From: Litchfieldella anticariensis FP35 = DSM 16096
Lineage (GTDB): Bacteria; Pseudomonadota; Gammaproteobacteria; Pseudomonadales; Halomonadaceae
Reading direction: 5' to 3'
Length of the DNA: 64,000 nt
Assembly (NCBI RefSeq): GCF_000409775.1
Contig: NZ_KE332377.1
Span: forward strand, 558,001 to 622,000
Shown: positions 45,821 to 54,426 of the stretch, piece by piece
Layout of the letters: each line of letters starts with the position of its first letter
Position numbering within the stretch: position 1 is the stretch's first letter
Translations under genes and position numbers: made by a program
Notes under the pieces: model-generated
Told to the model about the DNA's origin: nothing
The model's database searches: none
Seen by the model: only the letters and a program-made list of their open reading frames with translations

Positions 45821-46822
45821 ATGGGTGGTATCGATCTAGCATTGATCTGGGCCGTCATCATCGGTTTCGGCGTGATCATGTATGTGTTGATGGATGGTTT
45901 CGATCTGGGCTTGGGTATTCTCTATCCCTTTGCCCCGGACGAGGATGCCCGGGACGTGATGATGAACTCGGTGGCTCCGGTATGGGATGGCAATGAAACC
46001 TGGTTGGTACTCGGTGGTGCCGGGTTACTCGGGGCCTTCCCATTGGTTTATTCGGTGTTCCTGCCAGCACTCTATATCGGCGTATTCCTGATGCTGGCGG
46101 GGTTGATCTTTCGTGGTGTGGCCTTCGAATTCCGCTTCAAATCGCGCAAGAATCGCCACTGGTGGAACCGTGCCTTCTGCTGGGGATCGGCTGTGGCGGC
46201 CTTTGCCCAAGGCGCTGTGGTGGGAGCCTATATCCAAGGCTTCGCGGTGGAAGGGTTCGTCTATGTCGGCGGGGCGCTGGACTGGCTGACACCGTTCACC
46301 GTGCTCACCGGCCTGGGGCTGATGGCCGGCTATGCACTACTGGGCGCCACCTGGTTGATCATGAAATCCGAAGGCTACATCCAAGCTTGGGCTTATCGCA
46401 TTACACTGCCACTGCTTGTCCTGGTATTGGCGGTTTTCCTGATCATCAGTCTGTGGACCCCCTTCGTGAACCCGGATGTCTGGGAACGCTGGTTCGGTCA
46501 TATCGGCGTAATCTGGATCTTTCCGGCCTTGGCGCTGGGCTGCGCGGTAGTGGTCTATCGCTCGGTGCGTCAGCGTCGCGAAGGGCTGCCTTTCGTCGCC
46601 ACGCTCGGTCTCTACATTTTTACCTATCTGGGTCTGGTGATCAGCAAGTGGCCGGTGATCGTGCCACCGAATCACACCATCTGGGACGCGTCCTCGTCGC
46701 CGGAGTCGCAGCTATTCCTGCTGATCGGCGTGCTGTTCGTGATTCCCATCGTGCTGACTTATACCGCCTGGACCTACTGGGTGTTCCGCGGCAAGGTCAA
46801 GGTGGGTGAGGGCTATCATTGA
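45821..46822 (+). CDS. cioB: Cyanide-insensitive-type quinol oxidase (bd family) subunit II
   Basis: Partner of subunit I, 333 aa with about eight helices. MYVLMDGFDLGLGILYPFAPDEDARDVMMNSVAPVWDGNETWLVLGGAGLLGAFP is the highly conserved CydB/CioB N-terminus. It overlaps the next gene by 4 bases, so the oxidase and CydDC genes are probably one operon. Confidence 0.94.
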   Translation: MGGIDLALIWAVIIGFGVIMYVLMDGFDLGLGILYPFAPDEDARDVMMNSVAPVWDGNETWLVLGGAGLLGAFPLVYSVFLPALYIGVFLMLAGLIFRGVAFEFRFKSRKNRHWWNRAFCWGSAVAAFAQGAVVGAYIQGFAVEGFVYVGGALDWLTPFTVLTGLGLMAGYALLGATWLIMKSEGYIQAWAYRITLPLLVLVLAVFLIISLWTPFVNPDVWERWFGHIGVIWIFPALALGCAVVVYRSVRQRREGLPFVATLGLYIFTYLGLVISKWPVIVPPNHTIWDASSSPESQLFLLIGVLFVIPIVLTYTAWTYWVFRGKVKVGEGYH

Positions 46823-48513
46823 GTCCATCGACACCGGAGAGTCACGATGATGGGCTGACGCCGAGGCGCTGGCTGGCAGGTTTGGCGTCTCGCGAGCGGC
46901 GCTTACTGCGTCTTGCCGTTTTATGTGGTGTGGTCGTGGGATTGGCCACCATGGTGCAGATGGGGTTGCTGGCCTGGATTGTCAGTGCTTTGCTGACTAG
47001 CGGGGCCACACTCGACGAGTTGTCGTGGGCCTTTGCCAGCGCCATGGGAGTCATTGGCGTGCGAGCCATGGCCCAATGGGGGTATGAGGTCACGGCCCAG
47101 GAGGCGAGCTTGCGAATTCGCCAGGCGGCCAGGCGAGAAGTTCTCGGGCATCTCGAAGCATTGGGACCGGTACGCCTGGCAGGGCGCCATAGCGCTGGAC
47201 TCGGCGGGCAACTGGTAGAACAGGTCGAGGCGTTGGATGGTTACTTTGCACGTTTTCTGCCGCAATTGCGCCTAGCCGTCGTATTGCCGTTGACCATCCT
47301 GGTGATCGTGGCCTGGCTCGATTGGCTGGTGGCGATTCTGTTGTTGCTGTCGATGCCCTTGATTCCTGTTTTCATGGCCTTGGTGGGTATGGGAGCGGAG
47401 CGCCTCAATCGGGAGCAGTTCGCTGCCGTAACGCGTTTGGCGGGTCATTTTCTCGACCGGGTGCGTGGTATCACCACCTTGCAATTGTTCAACTGCACCG
47501 AGTCGGCTACCGATGAGGTATATGCCCGTGCCGACGACTACCGGCGTCGTAGCATGCGCACTCTGCGCCTGGCCTTTCTGTCATCGGCGGTACTCGAGTT
47601 CTTTGCTTCCGTGGCCATCGCGATGTTGGCGATTTATATCGGGTTCGGTTTGTTGGGCTATATAGCGTTCGGCCCTGCACCGAAGCTGACGCTCTTCAGT
47701 GGTTTGACGATCCTGTTGCTGGCACCAGAGTTCTTTCAGCCGTTGCGTACCTTGTCTCAACATTACCATGACCGCGCCGCGGCACTGGGCGCTGCCGATG
47801 GCTTGGTGGCGCTACTCAGCGAGCCGCTTCCCGAGCATGTCGGTGAGAGAAGTGACCAGCGCAATACTGATTTAGCGATAGCGGTTGGCTTGGTAGGCGT
47901 TAGTGTCCGTCATCCCGGGCGTGGCGACGTGCTGGGGCCACTCGATCTCGAGGTAGCGGCCGGCGAGACCGTTGCATTGATTGGCCCCTCCGGTGCCGGC
48001 AAGTCGACGCTGCTACAACTCATTGCCGGTTTCATTGACTCGGAGACGGGGCAGGTCTACGTCGACACCGGGAATGGTTTCGCCTGGATGGATCAGCGCC
48101 CTTTTCTGGTGCAAGGATCGATTGCCGATAACCTGCGTTTGGCTGCGCCATATGCCAGTGATGCTCAATTGCTTGCAGCACTCGAACGAGCCGGCTTGCG
48201 GGAACTGTTGGCAAGCCTTCCTGAGGGATTGCAAACATCACTTGGCGAACGTGGCGCCGGCCTTTCCGGTGGCCAAGCCCAGCGTGTGGCACTGGCCCGA
48301 ATATTCTTGTCTCCGGCGCCACTGGTATTGCTGGACGAGCCGACGGCAAGTCTGGATGAGGTTTCCGAGGCATTCGTGATCGAGGGGTTGAAATCGCTCG
48401 CCGAGGAAGGGCGAACCTTGGTGATTGCCACTCACCATCCTGCCTTGATGGTCATGGCCGGCTGTGTGGTGCGATTGAGCCAGGGGCGTATCGTCACGGA
48501 GCAGTCGGCATGA
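46819..48513 (+). CDS. cydD: CydD-type ABC transporter subunit (thiol/haem exporter for bd oxidase assembly)
   Basis: Half of the CydDC exporter needed to make bd-type oxidase, fusing a membrane domain and an ATPase. Start TTG 46819 overlaps the cioB stop. The 564-aa product has six membrane helices in about 35-300, then an ATPase with Walker A GPSGAGKST (about 395), signature LSGGQAQRVALARI, and Walker B LVLLDEPTASLDE. Its order before cydC is usual. E. coli CydDC exports cysteine and glutathione, with haem also reported as a ligand. Confidence 0.94.
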   Translation: MSPSTPESHDDGLTPRRWLAGLASRERRLLRLAVLCGVVVGLATMVQMGLLAWIVSALLTSGATLDELSWAFASAMGVIGVRAMAQWGYEVTAQEASLRIRQAARREVLGHLEALGPVRLAGRHSAGLGGQLVEQVEALDGYFARFLPQLRLAVVLPLTILVIVAWLDWLVAILLLLSMPLIPVFMALVGMGAERLNREQFAAVTRLAGHFLDRVRGITTLQLFNCTESATDEVYARADDYRRRSMRTLRLAFLSSAVLEFFASVAIAMLAIYIGFGLLGYIAFGPAPKLTLFSGLTILLLAPEFFQPLRTLSQHYHDRAAALGAADGLVALLSEPLPEHVGERSDQRNTDLAIAVGLVGVSVRHPGRGDVLGPLDLEVAAGETVALIGPSGAGKSTLLQLIAGFIDSETGQVYVDTGNGFAWMDQRPFLVQGSIADNLRLAAPYASDAQLLAALERAGLRELLASLPEGLQTSLGERGAGLSGGQAQRVALARIFLSPAPLVLLDEPTASLDEVSEAFVIEGLKSLAEEGRTLVIATHHPALMVMAGCVVRLSQGRIVTEQSA

Positions 48514-50264
48514 TGCGTGAACACTATCGCCAACAAACCGAGGGTTTACATGGGGCGGCGTGGCGGGAACTCGGGAGCGAGCTGCTGCCTTGGCTACGAC
48601 GATTGGGCCGGCGTCGCCAACGTCTGCTCGTGGGGGCGATGCTGTTGGCATTGACCCTCGGGGCGGCGATCGGTTTGCTGGCGCTATCAGGCTGGTTCAT
48701 TACTGCCACGGCCATGACAGGTACCTTGTTGGCGGCGGGAGTGGTGGCCAGGCTGGACATATACGTACCCGGTGGAGGGATCCGCTTTTTCGCTGTGACA
48801 CGCACCGTGTCGCGCTACTTCGAGCGTCTCTACAATCATGACACCGTGCTGCGCCTGCTGGCCGATCTGCGCGGTGGTATGTTTCGTGTGCTGGCAGGCT
48901 TGGATGCTCAGGTACTATCTCGCCGTCGGGCCAGCGAGTGGCTCAATCGTTTGACCGCGGATATCGACACCTTGGACAGCCTGTATCTGCGGCTATTGGC
49001 ACCACCAGCGGTGGCGCTGTTGGCGATTCTGGTGGTCACCGTGTTGCTGGGGAGCTTCGCGCCTTTGACAGGGGGTGTCGTCGGACTGGCACTGCTGGTG
49101 TTGTGGGTCTGGCTAGTGGTCGGTCAAGCTTGGCTGGGGATGGATGCGAGTCGACGACGAGTGGCGACCCTGGATCGTTTACGAGGGCATCTGATCGAAC
49201 ATCTGATGGGCCTTGGGGAGCTGAGGGCCTATGGATCATTGTCCTCGCATCGGCAAGCGATCCTGGGTGAGGAAGACACGCTATACCGCGATCAGCGTTA
49301 TCTCGGACGAGTTTCCGCCTTGGGCAATACCTTGGTTGGGCTGGGAGTGGGGCTCGCCATGCTGCTTGCGTTGTGGTTGGCGGCGCTGGCATATCGTGGC
49401 GAAAACCTGTCGGGGCCGCTGATGGTCATGATGCCGTTGGCAGTACTGGCGCTCAACGAGGCATTTGCTGCACTGCCCGTGGCTTTCACGCAATTGGGAG
49501 CAACACGCGCTGCGGCGCGACGCCTCAACGCACTGGAGCGGTCGAGCAGTGCCATAATCGAGGCCGATACACCACGTGCGATGAACGATGATGGCATCGA
49601 GTGGCGCCTGGAAGCGGTAAGTCTGCATTATCCAGAGGCTTTGACACCGGCATTGGACAGGGTATCGATGTCGTTGGCGCCGCAAGAGCGGCTTGCCCTG
49701 CTAGGGGCATCCGGTGCCGGGAAGTCCAGCGTAGCGATGCTGCTGACCCGGTTGCTCGACCCGGACCAAGGGCGTGTCACGTTGCACGGTGTGGATCTGC
49801 GTGAGTTGTCGTTGGAGGCGGTGCGTTCGCGTATCGGCTATCTGACCCAGGGCACAGAGCTTTTTCATGACAGTATCGCGGCCAACCTGCGTTTGGCGTG
49901 TCCACATGCTGACGACGCCGAACTGTGGCGGGTACTGGAGATGGTGGAACTGGCCGACTGGGTCGAGCAATTGCCAAGACAACTGGATACGCCGGTCGGT
50001 GAAGGAGGTCGCCAGCTCTCTGGTGGCCAGGCGCGCCGTCTGGGGTTGGCGCGCATACTGCTTCATGATGCACCGATAGTGATTCTCGACGAGCCTTTCA
50101 CCGGTCTGGACAGGTCGCTGGCCAGACGTATCTCGCGGCGGCTCGATACGTGGCTGTCTGGCAAGACAGTGCTTTTTCTATTGCATCAGCTCGATGAAGA
50201 ACGGGATGCGTCGCTTGGTATCCAGCGTGCGTTGACGCTCATTCAAGGCCGCCTCGAGCCATGA
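48510..50264 (+). CDS. cydC: CydC-type ABC transporter subunit
   Basis: Other half of the CydDC exporter, 584 aa. The N-terminal membrane domain has six helices with the CydC segment LALSGWFITATAMTG and GGIRFFAVTRTVSRYFERLYNHD. The C-terminal ATPase has Walker A GASGAGKSS (about 400), signature LSGGQARRLGLARI, and Walker B IVILDEPFTGLD. It overlaps cydD by 4 bases, and its own stop overlaps the frame leading to the adenine deaminase gene. Confidence 0.94.
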   Translation: MMREHYRQQTEGLHGAAWRELGSELLPWLRRLGRRRQRLLVGAMLLALTLGAAIGLLALSGWFITATAMTGTLLAAGVVARLDIYVPGGGIRFFAVTRTVSRYFERLYNHDTVLRLLADLRGGMFRVLAGLDAQVLSRRRASEWLNRLTADIDTLDSLYLRLLAPPAVALLAILVVTVLLGSFAPLTGGVVGLALLVLWVWLVVGQAWLGMDASRRRVATLDRLRGHLIEHLMGLGELRAYGSLSSHRQAILGEEDTLYRDQRYLGRVSALGNTLVGLGVGLAMLLALWLAALAYRGENLSGPLMVMMPLAVLALNEAFAALPVAFTQLGATRAAARRLNALERSSSAIIEADTPRAMNDDGIEWRLEAVSLHYPEALTPALDRVSMSLAPQERLALLGASGAGKSSVAMLLTRLLDPDQGRVTLHGVDLRELSLEAVRSRIGYLTQGTELFHDSIAANLRLACPHADDAELWRVLEMVELADWVEQLPRQLDTPVGEGGRQLSGGQARRLGLARILLHDAPIVILDEPFTGLDRSLARRISRRLDTWLSGKTVLFLLHQLDEERDASLGIQRALTLIQGRLEP

Positions 50265-50353
50265 CTCGGCTCCCTTTCTGCGTCCAACCGGAAGACTTTG
50301 CGCAAACGGTCAGTTTGGATCAGGATAAATCAAAGTTCCGGTATGGAGTGCTT

Positions 50354-51358
50354 ATGCAAGATTTTCTCAAGCGGTTACCCAAGGCCGAGTTGCACCTGCA
50401 TATCGAAGGCTCGCTGGAGCCTGAGTTGATGTTCGCCCTGGCCGAGCGTAACGGCGTCGAGCTGCCATACGCCTCGGTGGAGGCGGCTCGCGCCGCCTAT
50501 GCATTCGAGGATCTACAGTCATTCCTGGACCTCTATTATCAGGGCATGGCGGTGTTACGCACTGCCGATGATTTCTTCGACTTGGCTATGGACTACTTCC
50601 AGCGCGCACACGCTGAGGGGGTGGTGCATGTAGAGATTTCGTTCGATCCTCAGGCGCATCTGGCACGTGGCATTGAGCTGAGCGTGCAGATGGAAGGGTT
50701 AGGTCGCGCACGCCGTCAGGCAGAGCGAGAACTGGGGATCTCCACGGCGCTGATCATGAGTTTCTTGCGCGACTGCCCGGCCGATGAAGCCATGCGAGTG
50801 TTCGAACAGGCGGCCCCCTACTGGGAGACCATCGATGCCGTGGGTCTCGACAGTGCCGAACGCGGCCACCCGCCTTCGAAATTCACCGAGGTCTTTGCTC
50901 GGGCCAAGGAGCTGGGCATCCCGCGGGTGGCGCATGCCGGCGAAGAAGGGCCGGCCGCTTATGTCCGCGAGGCACTCGATTTGCTTGATGTCTGCCGTGT
51001 CGATCACGGGGTGCGTTGCTTGGAGGAGCCGGCCTTGGTCGAAAGGTTACGTGACGAGCGTATTCCGTTGACCGTTTGCCCGCTTTCCAATGTGCGCCTG
51101 AAGGTGGTGAAGCATATCGACGACCATCCTTTGCCCAGGCTGCTGGAGGCTGGCTTGGTACTGACTCTCAACTCTGATGATCCGGCTTATTTCGGTGGTG
51201 GGGTATTGGCCAATTACCTGGCCTGTGAGCAGGCCTTTGCCTGGGGTAAGGAGACCTTCGCTTCGCTGGCTCGTAATGCCATCGAGGTCGCGTTCATGGA
51301 CAGTCGTCGTCGCCAGGCCCTGTTGGCTGAACTGGATATGGTTCTGGGTGAGGCATGA
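50354..51358 (+). CDS. Adenine deaminase (adenosine-deaminase-like family)
   Basis: Probably converts adenine to hypoxanthine. I use ATG 50354 (TGGAG upstream), giving 334 aa, since FLKRLPKAELHLHIEGSLEPELMFALAERN is the conserved start; a longer frame from 50261 adds 31 residues. Metal ligands lie in AELHLH, HAGEEG and LNSDDPAYFGG; a histidine in RVDHGVRC and substrate residues in HPPSKF are also family-like. The protein closely resembles the P. aeruginosa enzyme characterised as adenine deaminase rather than adenosine deaminase. It is separated from the rest of the purine block by one unknown gene. Confidence 0.87.
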   Translation: MQDFLKRLPKAELHLHIEGSLEPELMFALAERNGVELPYASVEAARAAYAFEDLQSFLDLYYQGMAVLRTADDFFDLAMDYFQRAHAEGVVHVEISFDPQAHLARGIELSVQMEGLGRARRQAERELGISTALIMSFLRDCPADEAMRVFEQAAPYWETIDAVGLDSAERGHPPSKFTEVFARAKELGIPRVAHAGEEGPAAYVREALDLLDVCRVDHGVRCLEEPALVERLRDERIPLTVCPLSNVRLKVVKHIDDHPLPRLLEAGLVLTLNSDDPAYFGGGVLANYLACEQAFAWGKETFASLARNAIEVAFMDSRRRQALLAELDMVLGEA

Positions 51359-51385
51359 ACGGAAGCTGATATTGCCGCCGCACGA

Positions 51386-52009
51386 CTAGGTCTCGAGTTC
51401 ACGCATCCATCGCTGGATCATACGGCGCTCCTGTGCGCTGTTGAGCCGTTGGGTATCCAGGGTGGTAGGCCTGATCGAGCAGGCTTGACCGTCGTCCTCA
51501 AAAAGAAAACGCCTTCTGGCACCTATGGGTCTGTCTTCAGGGCCATAGATGGAAAGCAGTCTTATCTCAAGTGACTGGAAGGACACGTCTCCACGGGGTC
51601 GGTAGCCGTCCAGGTCGATATGATGTGCCCCTGCAACGCGTCGCACGATATCGTGGAAGGTGTCGACATGCAGATAATCGCCGGATTCCAATGGACCCTG
51701 ATGGGTCTGATACCGCTGTCGATCTTCATCCTCTGATTGTTGATATTCGCTGATGTCCAGCTTCAGTTCACCATCCGAGGTTTCGAGTACCGCGACGATG
51801 CCCTGTACGTAAATCGACTCGGCGCTCATGTTGCTGATAATGCACAAAGAGTGGATGTCCTTGCCCCGGCCTCGGTTGATGAGGATACGAGGTCGGCGTT
51901 GTCGTTTGTAGCCTGCATAGAGCAATTGGGCATAGAACAGCCAGACGAATAGAGTGAGAACGCTGGCGATGGCATTGATGGCACTGGCATTTGCACTAAA
52001 CCAATCCAT
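51386..52009 (-). CDS. Uncharacterised single-pass membrane protein
   Basis: I do not recognise the family. The 207-aa product has one membrane helix near the N-terminus (about residues 9-33, INAIASVLTLFVWLFYAQLLYAG), then a basic stop-transfer segment KRQRRPR, placing the rest in the cytoplasm. The soluble part has alternating strands (SLCIISNMSAESIYVQGIVAVLETSDGELKLDIS), then a charged EDEDRQR stretch and a mixed region ending in RRMIQRWMRELET. It lies between adenine deaminase and guanine deaminase, convergent with the former. No substrate or partner can be assigned; its position invites a possible link to purine uptake or signalling, but this is inference. Confidence 0.75.
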   Translation of the reverse strand: MDWFSANASAINAIASVLTLFVWLFYAQLLYAGYKRQRRPRILINRGRGKDIHSLCIISNMSAESIYVQGIVAVLETSDGELKLDISEYQQSEDEDRQRYQTHQGPLESGDYLHVDTFHDIVRRVAGAHHIDLDGYRPRGDVSFQSLEIRLLSIYGPEDRPIGARRRFLFEDDGQACSIRPTTLDTQRLNSAQERRMIQRWMRELET

Positions 52010-52170
52010 GTCGGACTCCTTGTCGTGACTATTGGTAGGTAGGATTGGGTGTCGAGAGGTAATGTTCTGGGGGATGTGATCAGAGTGCCTGAAGAAAGCG
52101 TTTGGGTAAAAAAAGAGCGGCCGTCGATGACAGGCCGCCCAACAGCGCGAGGCAAGAGAAAGCGGGTGTA

Positions 52171-53502
52171 TCAGTGGGGCGCGGTATCACGGTGATGCAC
52201 GCACTCTCCGTTCGCCCAAGTGGCGTAAACGGAGCGGTCGTCGCCCAGTATCATTAGCGCGAAGAGCTGTTCGGCAAGGCTACGTGTGCGAGCACTACGA
52301 CGTGCCAGTAGCGGGGTGGCCTGTGGGTCGAGTATCACGATGTCGGCGTCGCCACCTTCGCGCAGGCTGCCGATATGGGCATCCAGATGCAAGGCGCGAG
52401 CATTGCCGAGCGTCAGGCGATAGAAGCCCTGCCAGGCGGTCAACGGTTGGCCGAGCAACTGGCCGACTTGGTAGGCGGCCTTGAGGGTGGCCAGGCCCGA
52501 GAGGTCGGTGCCACCACCGACGTCGCTGGCCAACGAGGTGTTGAGCCCGGCCTCGCGGCAAGCCAGGCGGTCGAACAAGCCGCTACCCAAGAACAGGTTG
52601 GACGTGGGACAGAAGGCGATGTTGGCGCCAGCAGCTGCCAGACGGCTGCGCATTTCCTGGGTTAGATGGATGCCGTGGGCGAAGGTGCTGCGTGGTCCGA
52701 CTAGACCGTAGCGTTCATAGACGCCCAGATAGTCCGGGCAGTCTGGAAAGAGTTCGGAGACCCAGGCGATCTCGCCCGAATTCTCGGATAGATGTGTCTG
52801 CAGGTGCAGGTCCGGCGCGTTGCGTAGGATCGCGCCAGTGGCATCGAGTTGCTCAGGAGTCGAGGTTGGTGCGAAACGCGGTGTCAGGGTGTAGCCCAAG
52901 CGGTCCTTGCCATGCCAGTCGCTAATCAGCCGCTCGCTGTCGCGAATTCCATCGAGCACTGTGTCGGTCAGATCTTCGGGGGCATTGCGGTCCATGAGCA
53001 CCTTGCCGGCCAGCATGCGCAGACCACGTTGATGGGCCGCAGCAAAGAAGGTGTCCACTGAGACAGGGTGTGAGGTGCAGAACACCTGGGCGGTAGTGGT
53101 GCCGACACGCAACTGCTCGTCGAGGAAAGCTTCGGCAACGTTCTCGGCATGGGCACGTTGTGCGAAACGGCACTCCTCGGGGAAGGTGTATTCGTTCAGC
53201 CAATCAAGAAGTTGACGCCCGTAGGACGCCATGATGTCGAGCTGAACATAGTGCACATGGCTATCGATGAAGCCCGGCATCATCAGCTTGCCCGAATAAT
53301 CTACCACGTCGATGCCTTCGGTCAGGTGTGGGGCTAATTCATGGTAGTGACCGATGGCACGAATATGGCCGCCGTCGAGCCACAGAGCGCCGTCATCCAA
53401 GTGCAGTACACTACCCGGTTCAGGGCTATCGCCTTCACCAGGGTCGTTGAGAAAACTCAGTAGTGGGCCGCGCAGCACGCGCTGGTGTCGAGCCTCTGTC
53501 AT
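52171..53502 (-). CDS. guaD: Guanine deaminase
   Basis: Hydrolyses guanine to xanthine and ammonia. The 443-aa product is an amidohydrolase-fold enzyme. The zinc HxH is in MPGFIDSHVHYVQLD (about 75), with further ligands in LQTHLSEN, TFAHGIHLT and LASDVGGGTDLSG. The segment SYGRQLLDWLNEYTFPEE, lying about 20 residues after HxH, is characteristic of bacterial GuaD. Length is close to E. coli GuaD (439). It precedes the xdh genes on the same strand, and its product feeds xanthine dehydrogenase. Confidence 0.95.
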   Translation of the reverse strand: MTEARHQRVLRGPLLSFLNDPGEGDSPEPGSVLHLDDGALWLDGGHIRAIGHYHELAPHLTEGIDVVDYSGKLMMPGFIDSHVHYVQLDIMASYGRQLLDWLNEYTFPEECRFAQRAHAENVAEAFLDEQLRVGTTTAQVFCTSHPVSVDTFFAAAHQRGLRMLAGKVLMDRNAPEDLTDTVLDGIRDSERLISDWHGKDRLGYTLTPRFAPTSTPEQLDATGAILRNAPDLHLQTHLSENSGEIAWVSELFPDCPDYLGVYERYGLVGPRSTFAHGIHLTQEMRSRLAAAGANIAFCPTSNLFLGSGLFDRLACREAGLNTSLASDVGGGTDLSGLATLKAAYQVGQLLGQPLTAWQGFYRLTLGNARALHLDAHIGSLREGGDADIVILDPQATPLLARRSARTRSLAEQLFALMILGDDRSVYATWANGECVHHRDTAPH

Positions 53503-53538
53503 GGGGTCTCTCCGAGTGATCTGGTATGTCGTAAACGT

Positions 53539-54426
53539 TCAAGACGAGGAGCGTTTGGCGGAAGTGTCCGCAAAGACGTCGCGTAGTTTCTCAGGGGGTA
53601 CGCCGCGGTGATCGTCCTGGTTGCCGGTCGATTTCAGTGTCAGCAGTTCCGCGACCGCGGCAATAGCGATCTCATAGGGTCGCTTGCCTTTGGCACCGGA
53701 AATGCCGATTGGGCAACGTACCCGATCGAGACTCGACTGGTCGTGGCCGGCATCACGCAGGCGGCGCTGGAAGCTGGCCCACTTGCTTTTCGAGCCGATC
53801 AGGCCGATGGAGGCACAATCGCCACGCGTCAGCAGTGCATCGATCAGCTGACGATCTTCACCATGGTCGTGAGTCATCACCAGTACATGGCTGCCGGCAG
53901 GAAGCGATGCTACGGAGCCCCTGAGGTCCGGGCCATCCGGCCCTTGGTCGATCCGCCGACAACTCAAGCGCGGCTGTGAATCGCTCTCTGCGGGAAAGGC
54001 GTCTTCACGGCTGTCGAACCACAGTACTCGCCATGGCAGAGGCGCCATTAGCCCAGCTAGCGCCTGACCGACATGGCCGGCACCGAACAGGGCAACATTC
54101 ATCTCGGCACCGGCGAAGACTTCGATCAACACATGTACGTAGCCACCGCAACATTGTCCGCTGCGCCCACCCAATGGAAAGGCTTCCAGCCGGGTGTCGG
54201 TCTTGCCGGTGGCTAATGCCTCGCGCGCCGCATCGATCACCTGGAACTCGAAGGTGCCACCGCCCAGTGTGTCGTAGATCTCGTCGGCGGTGATCACCAT
54301 CTTGGCGCCGGGTTCACGGGGTGTGGAGCCCGCCGCCCCGACCACACTGGCCAGGGCGTGAGGGCGGGCTTCCAACTGCAGGCGATGCAGCGCTGCGTGC
54401 CAGTTCATGGTCTCAGGCGAGGTCAT
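53539..54426 (-). CDS. xdhC: Xanthine dehydrogenase accessory protein XdhC
   Basis: Chaperone that inserts sulphurated molybdenum cofactor into xanthine dehydrogenase. ATG 54426 gives 295 aa (54408 and 54444 are alternatives). The N-terminal domain contains LASVVGAAGSTPREPGAKMVITADEIYDTLGGGTFE. The C-terminal Rossmann-like domain begins with VALFGAGHVGQALAGL and includes MTHDHGEDRQLIDALL and YIGLIGSKSKW-like sequence (ASIGLIGSKSKWASFQRRL). It overlaps the end of xdhB, so it is translationally coupled. Confidence 0.93.
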   Translation of the reverse strand: MTSPETMNWHAALHRLQLEARPHALASVVGAAGSTPREPGAKMVITADEIYDTLGGGTFEFQVIDAAREALATGKTDTRLEAFPLGGRSGQCCGGYVHVLIEVFAGAEMNVALFGAGHVGQALAGLMAPLPWRVLWFDSREDAFPAESDSQPRLSCRRIDQGPDGPDLRGSVASLPAGSHVLVMTHDHGEDRQLIDALLTRGDCASIGLIGSKSKWASFQRRLRDAGHDQSSLDRVRCPIGISGAKGKRPYEIAIAAVAELLTLKSTGNQDDHRGVPPEKLRDVFADTSAKRSSS

